DNA of 64,000 bases, taken from Glandiceps talaboti (Eukaryota; Hemichordata; Enteropneusta; Spengelidae). The DNA is taken from assembly GCF_964340395.1 (NCBI RefSeq), contig NC_135556.1, forward strand, positions 19,744,642 to 19,808,641. Direction: 5' to 3'. The position numbers and the translations under genes were made by a program. Shown here one piece after another: positions 59,577-64,000 of this stretch. The notes beneath the pieces were generated by a model. The model had not been told where the DNA came from, made no database searches, and worked only from the letters and a program-made list of their open reading frames with translations. Every line of letters begins with the position of its first letter. The first letter of the stretch is position 1.

Positions 59577-61688
59577 CTGTCAGTATAAATGAGGAGAAAA
59601 CTTTACATTATTTTTGTTTCCTCCATTTTTGTTGTGAGCGCTTATATAAGTTTTAAACCAAAACTCTATTCACAGTTTCATAAATCCGACACGTAGTTTT
59701 AATATCTTAATCATTGCATTGCAACTTACAAAGTAGTGACGACATTTTATACAACACTGCCACCTACAGTTCATATTTTACACACTTTTGTTTTTAAGTT
59801 TCTCCTTCCCACTTGGGGTCAAATTTTGCTTTTAATATGCAACTCAATACCTGTAGAAGGTAGTCACCAAACTACTTCATATCTTACCTGTCATCTTCAG
59901 GATAATACCTTTCCAAGGTACTAAGATTTGATGTACCATCATAACCACCCATAGCGTACAGTTTACCTCCTAAGGTAGCTACTCCAACACCACCCCTTCT
60001 AGCACCCATGCTGCTCATCATAGTCCACTGTGGATTGAAGAGATGAACAGGAAAGTGAGAAAGAGAAGATGTAAGAGGTAGACAGCAAACAGTAATAACA
60101 TTGTTTTTAAAAAAACACTCATTTGCATACTCAAGCGTTTTCGGTATTGCACTCCAAAGCAAATACCATTAGTATGCAAATGCTTCCGTGTAAATAATCA
60201 CTGGTACATAAAACACTGTGTACTCACGGAGTTTGTTTTGGGGTCAAACCTCTCCATACTTTTGAGATAGTTATTTCCATCATGTCCACCCACAGCGTAA
60301 AGATGACCATCCAACACACCTACAGCCACATGTCGACGTCTACAGTTCATGGACATTATGAATTCTGGCAATATACAGAACATTTTTCATTAATGTCATA
60401 CTTGTATCATTCATTTGTTTATGAATGTGCAGTGTGTTTGTTACATAATGTGATGCATGTACATTTCATATCAAATTAGATGAAATTATTAACTTCTCCA
60501 CTTTATGTTAATACTACCACTGACCAGGTCATTAAAACATATATTGACTTTTAGCTGGTCAATAAAACATGTATACTTAGTCAATAAACCTCTTAACTAC
60601 ACACTACACTGCCACGTCATTAAAACATATATTGACTTTTCAGCTGGTCATTATAGCATGTATACTTAGTCAATAAACCTCTTAACTACACACTACACTG
60701 CCAGGTCATTAAAACATATATTGACTTTTCAGCTGGTCATTATAGCATGTATACTTACTCCATTGGTTAGTTCTAGGGTCATAAACCTCAACATCATCCA
60801 ATACAAGGGTACCTGTATATCCACCCACGGCATACAGTAATCCATTCAGTGTCCCTACAGCTACATATCTCCTTGACCTTGTCATGGAAGCGACATATTT
60901 CCATCTCTTGGATGCCGGATCATAACATTCCACACTATTTAAGTATTGTGTTCCGTCATGTCCACCTATGGAAAATAACCATTATTACATAATATACTAG
61001 AGATTACTTGCACTGGGAAAAAAATATGCAAAGAAAAGCTCTGATGCACATGTTCTTTGTTGATGCAGATTGGGACAAGAGACAAAGTACTTTTTTTCAT
61101 GGCTTAAAATATATCTTCGTGTGTGCTAAATTCATAATCCATATTCAAAATGATGTGCATGAGTAGTCAATGGTGCCTGACATTGGTGCCAAGTTTGGTT
61201 AAGAATGAGTTGATGGTGTTCAAGATATGGAAAGAGGGGTGAACAGATGGACAGACAGATGCATAGAGGGAAATGGGCCATTCCTATACACCCTCCAGGC
61301 TGTGCCTATTGGGCTGTAAAAATCTCATGGTTCTACTTTTCCGACTACAACTTCCTAAAGCATGGGTACACTGTGATGGACATCAACTGCATACTCTATC
61401 CCATTTCTGTTATGCTGAAAAATATCCTTGCATAATGCTGTGATATGGGTAGATGTTTTCTGAACCTGTGGAGCATACCCCAATCTGAAAAGTGTTGGGA
61501 TCATGCCTATCAGAATAGTTACATACCCACTGCATAAATCTTTCCATCAATAACAGCAACACCTACTCCACTCCTTAGTGTGTTCATACTTGCTACTATG
61601 CTGACTTTACCACTGCCAAAGTCATACCTTTCAACACAGTTGAGAGACTGACTGGTTGTGTCCATACCACCAACACAGTAAACCAAGC
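59363..61688 (-). CDS. Kelch-like (KLHL) protein, 3'-terminal part: six kelch blades in five exons
   Basis: KLHL proteins are substrate adaptors of Cullin-3 ubiquitin ligases; BTB and BACK domains bind Cul3 and the kelch propeller binds the substrate. Exons on the minus strand, 61688-61527, 60965-60759, 60364-60228, 60027-59888 and 59576-59363, join in phase to 285 residues with TGA at 59365-59363. Each blade has the double Gly, Tyr and Trp pattern, for example [40 protein letters not shown] and [20 protein letters not shown]. The final blade has IAGHDG in place of VGGHDG. Only the propeller is here; the BTB/BACK exons must be beyond 61.7 kb, probably outside the window. Remembered similarity points to KLHL8 and KLHL1/4/5 types without resolving them, so no symbol is given. 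Confidence 0.93.
59888..60027 (-). CDS. KLHL exon (blades 4-5)
   Basis: The acceptor TTCAATCCACAG precedes 60027 and the donor GTAAGA follows 59888. It encodes [20 protein letters not shown], then [20 protein letters not shown]. Confidence 0.93.
60228..60364 (-). CDS. KLHL exon (blades 3-4)
   Basis: The acceptor TATATTGCCAG precedes 60364 and the donor GTGAGT follows 60228. It encodes [20 protein letters not shown], then [20 protein letters not shown]; ends in phase 0. Confidence 0.92.
60525..60760. repeat. 88-bp tandem duplication at a KLHL donor site
   Basis: ATTAAAACATATATTGACTT starts at 60531, 60619 and 60708. The last copy carries the real 5' splice site; in the others the equivalent bases read CTAAGTATAC on the minus strand and lack GT. 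Confidence 0.85.
60759..60965 (-). CDS. KLHL exon (blades 2-3)
   Basis: The acceptor ATTTTCCATAG precedes 60965 and the donor GTAAGT follows 60759. It encodes [20 protein letters not shown], then [20 protein letters not shown]. An 88-bp tandem duplication covers the start of the following intron. Confidence 0.93.
61527..61688 (-). CDS. KLHL exon (blade 1 and start of blade 2)
   Basis: The acceptor (minus) GTTTTTAG precedes 61688 and the donor GTATGT follows 61527. It encodes [20 protein letters not shown], then [20 protein letters not shown]. Phase 1 at both ends, so an upstream exon is required. Confidence 0.92.
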
Positions 61689-61713
61689 CTAAAAACAATG
61701 AAGACATACACAA

Positions 61714-63830
61714 AACTTAGAGGCATCTAAAGTAATAAGGTGGCATAAATAGTATTTTTCCACATCTTTAGAACATATATATTTGGTTCAGAGACCCCCC
61801 CCTTTCTGAGTCAATCATGGTGGTACTGTAAATTGCTCTGAATCAGCAGTGCATTATGTGTAGTGCCCTGTGTGTCAACTTCGATCGTCACCTTATAAGA
61901 ATCATAACAAATATAGCAGCCGACATGCCAGAATTTTGGTTTCAAATGCGATTTACGTTCATTTTTTTTAATTTCCAGGTATTAATTCAAAACACTAAAA
62001 TCCGATTTTAGTGTTTATTATAAGGATTTCATTTTCCACACAATCCATTTAGCCAGCCTCGGGGAAGTGTCAAAATCCGTTTTTCTCTGCATCAAATGAA
62101 TTTGCCGTGCGTCAATGATACATCAATTCGGTGCTAGAGGGCACACTGATTAGGTCATTTATATGCAAATTAATACCATCAAGCAATGAATATGGGGTGA
62201 GGGGTAGGGTAGTCTTGCTGCTAGACGTTCAGGCTTTCTTTCGATGATAAGCGAACGAAGTTCGCATGTGAGGGCCTGCCCGAACAGTCTAGCGAATGTC
62301 ATTTTCAGACCGGACATTCCATTGAGATTACGATAAGCAGTGGGTTGGGCCATATATGCATATACAAAATGTATATACTTTAATATATTCAATCTCTGCA
62401 TGCAGGTGTTGACAAACACATTTATGTCATTACTATGTCTTATCAGTTTATGGTAATTGTGTTTGATGAGTGTGTAGACGTTGTCATTCACACATTTTAG
62501 TTAACGCATTGGTGGTTATTTTTACAAGCCCTCCTTAAGATGAATATGCATAAAAATTTAGCTATTGTCCTCTGTTTGTGCTTGTCGCTAATACGGTTCT
62601 CTGATTGGCAGTTATTTATATCCTGATGACATTCGCTAGACCTCGGATGTTCCATCCTCGATAGCGTTGTTCGGCTGTGTGTCGTATTTTATCGGAAGAA
62701 CATCCGAGGGCTAGCTGATAGACTAGGGGTAGGGCTGATGTAGGACAAACATAGTATAAATACTATAAAATGAAAGGTCTAGGATCCAAGGAAATAAAAT
62801 TTAAAAGCAGACATTTTGAGAGTAACCTTTCAATCAAAGCTAAAATTCTACAATATAGTGAAGTATAAATTACGAACTAATATCAGTAATTATCCTTTTT
62901 TATGGTTATGCCTAAACCGCTGAAATTACTTTTAAAAAAAAAACCAGAAAAATTCACACTGTATACCAACACTGAAGAAAAAGACTGACAACTACGATGA
63001 AATCACAATTTATTGACAACTTTCTTTTAGATTTGATAAAAATTTGGTTCAATTTACATGCATCCTCGAGATTGCCCTGGTACATTTCCATAATTTTTCA
63101 AGAGATTGATCAAGAAACTTGAAAAGCAGCTGAAAAAAGGTATTCAAATAAACATTCTCCTAATCTCTCTTTAATAGTAGTAGAATATAGCTTTATTCAT
63201 AAGTTCCTAATTGGTGAGGTCACACAGGGTCAAATAACTACATTTCATCAGTAACCTTTCTACGACCTCTAACCTTTAACCTTTTTCTATGATCCCATCT
63301 CAGCTGTCAAAACATTATTTCTATTTTAAGAACATTTCTTCATTATCAAAATACCACTGAACAAAATTCCTTTTCTGAGTTCCAAATGTCTTTTCATTGC
63401 AATGTTCTTCAGAGTTGGAAAATCTATTACAATTTAACTTCCATACCATTATATTGTGATGGTTAGCCTGTTATTTCAGCAAAATATTGTTTTTGTTTTG
63501 ATCAGTGTAATGTGACACTGACATGACAAGATATAATTGTCTACAAATAATTTTGTAACATTGTATTCCAAACCTACAAATTACATATACATGTGTACTT
63601 TTTCAAATAGTTTCACTTTTAGAATACATGCACATCGAACTACATAACCAAGGTTACAGACTTAGAAAGTTGAGCTCAATGTATCCAATCACGTCATGCT
63701 AAATTGTCAGCTTATCAGCGCCCTCTAGTGGTATAAATTTGAAAGGACACAGAATCTTGTTGAAATTACTGAGTGTCATATCAGTGTCATACCATTATAC
63801 AAGGATAAGCTAAAGGAGAGTACAGATTTA
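61714..63830. other. KLHL intron or upstream DNA, no gene seen
   Basis: No exon of the expected BTB/BACK domains is visible. It contains a 12-bp perfect stem (AACACTAAAATC and its complement) near 61990-62014. A weak inverted similarity links about 62280 (AGTCTAGCGAATGTCAT) and about 62640 (ATGACATTCGCTAGACC), possibly a decayed mobile element. Confidence 0.5.
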
Positions 63831-63836
63831 ACTGGC

Positions 63837-63862
63837 GGGGGGTTGGGGGCGGGGGGTGGGGG
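63837..63862 (+). other. Strong G-quadruplex motif
   Basis: G runs of 6, 5, 6 and 5 with loops TT, C and T on the plus strand. Near the right edge; context unknown. Confidence 0.65.
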
Positions 63863-64000
63863 TTGGTGATGGTGGAGGATTTTCAGGGGTCATCAGTTTT
63901 TCCCAGGAAAAATTAGGGAATGGGGCCACAAAAAATTTCCACATTATTTCAGGGGCTATGGAAAAAAACATTTTTTTTAACTAAGCAAAATACTACTTGC

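Noticed and set aside
62159-62491. Minus-strand frame of 110 codons upstream of KLHL exons as a KLHL N-terminal exon
   Set aside because: No BTB or BACK features and no fitting donor phase; composition looks random.

Overview
The window looks like an animal (metazoan) nuclear genome: AT-rich DNA with short exons bounded by GT/AG splice sites, long introns, many micro- and minisatellites and small non-autonomous transposons. Gene content (BLTP1, a galactose 3-O-sulfotransferase, a kelch-like protein) is general to animals. Repeat style and the sulfotransferase suggest a marine invertebrate, possibly a lancelet, hemichordate or echinoderm, but the sequence does not fix the phylum.

Layout. (1) 1-27142, plus strand: the last 14 recognisable coding exons (about 943 residues, 3'-terminal) of the giant bridge-like lipid transfer protein BLTP1 (KIAA1109/tweek/Csf1 family). 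All exon phases join correctly and the stop codon is at 27140-27142. Its introns carry most of the repeat load, including one intron (3854-10710) made almost entirely of a 29-bp satellite of roughly 230 copies. (2) 27143-39400: BLTP1 3' UTR and intergenic DNA with minisatellites and a 70-bp-arm perfect hairpin held between two (TA)n arrays; no gene recognised. (3) 39753-47729, plus strand: a GAL3ST-family Golgi sulfotransferase, inferred as a short first exon plus one large exon. It has an unusual second hydrophobic segment and acidic C-terminal tail, and its last codons lie inside a 41-bp minisatellite that continues downstream. (4) 48060-59360: intergenic, with inverted-repeat elements, three perfect DR1 nuclear-receptor-type motifs, an ATTGGCT array and a 1-kb minisatellite. 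(5) 59363-61688, minus strand: five 3'-terminal coding exons of a kelch-like (KLHL) protein, giving six kelch blades. Its BTB/BACK part must lie beyond the right edge. The sulfotransferase and KLHL genes are convergent.

The three genes have no evident joint pathway; they look like ordinary neighbours. The most notable points are a 78-bp in-frame duplication of a BLTP1 splice acceptor, the satellite-filled intron, several inverted-repeat transposons (one with a perfect 9-bp target duplication, two kinds flanked by TTAA), the TA-flanked hairpin, and the sulfotransferase C-terminal extension. No new enzymatic or defence system was found. Protein identities rest on remembered family sequences; no database search was run.
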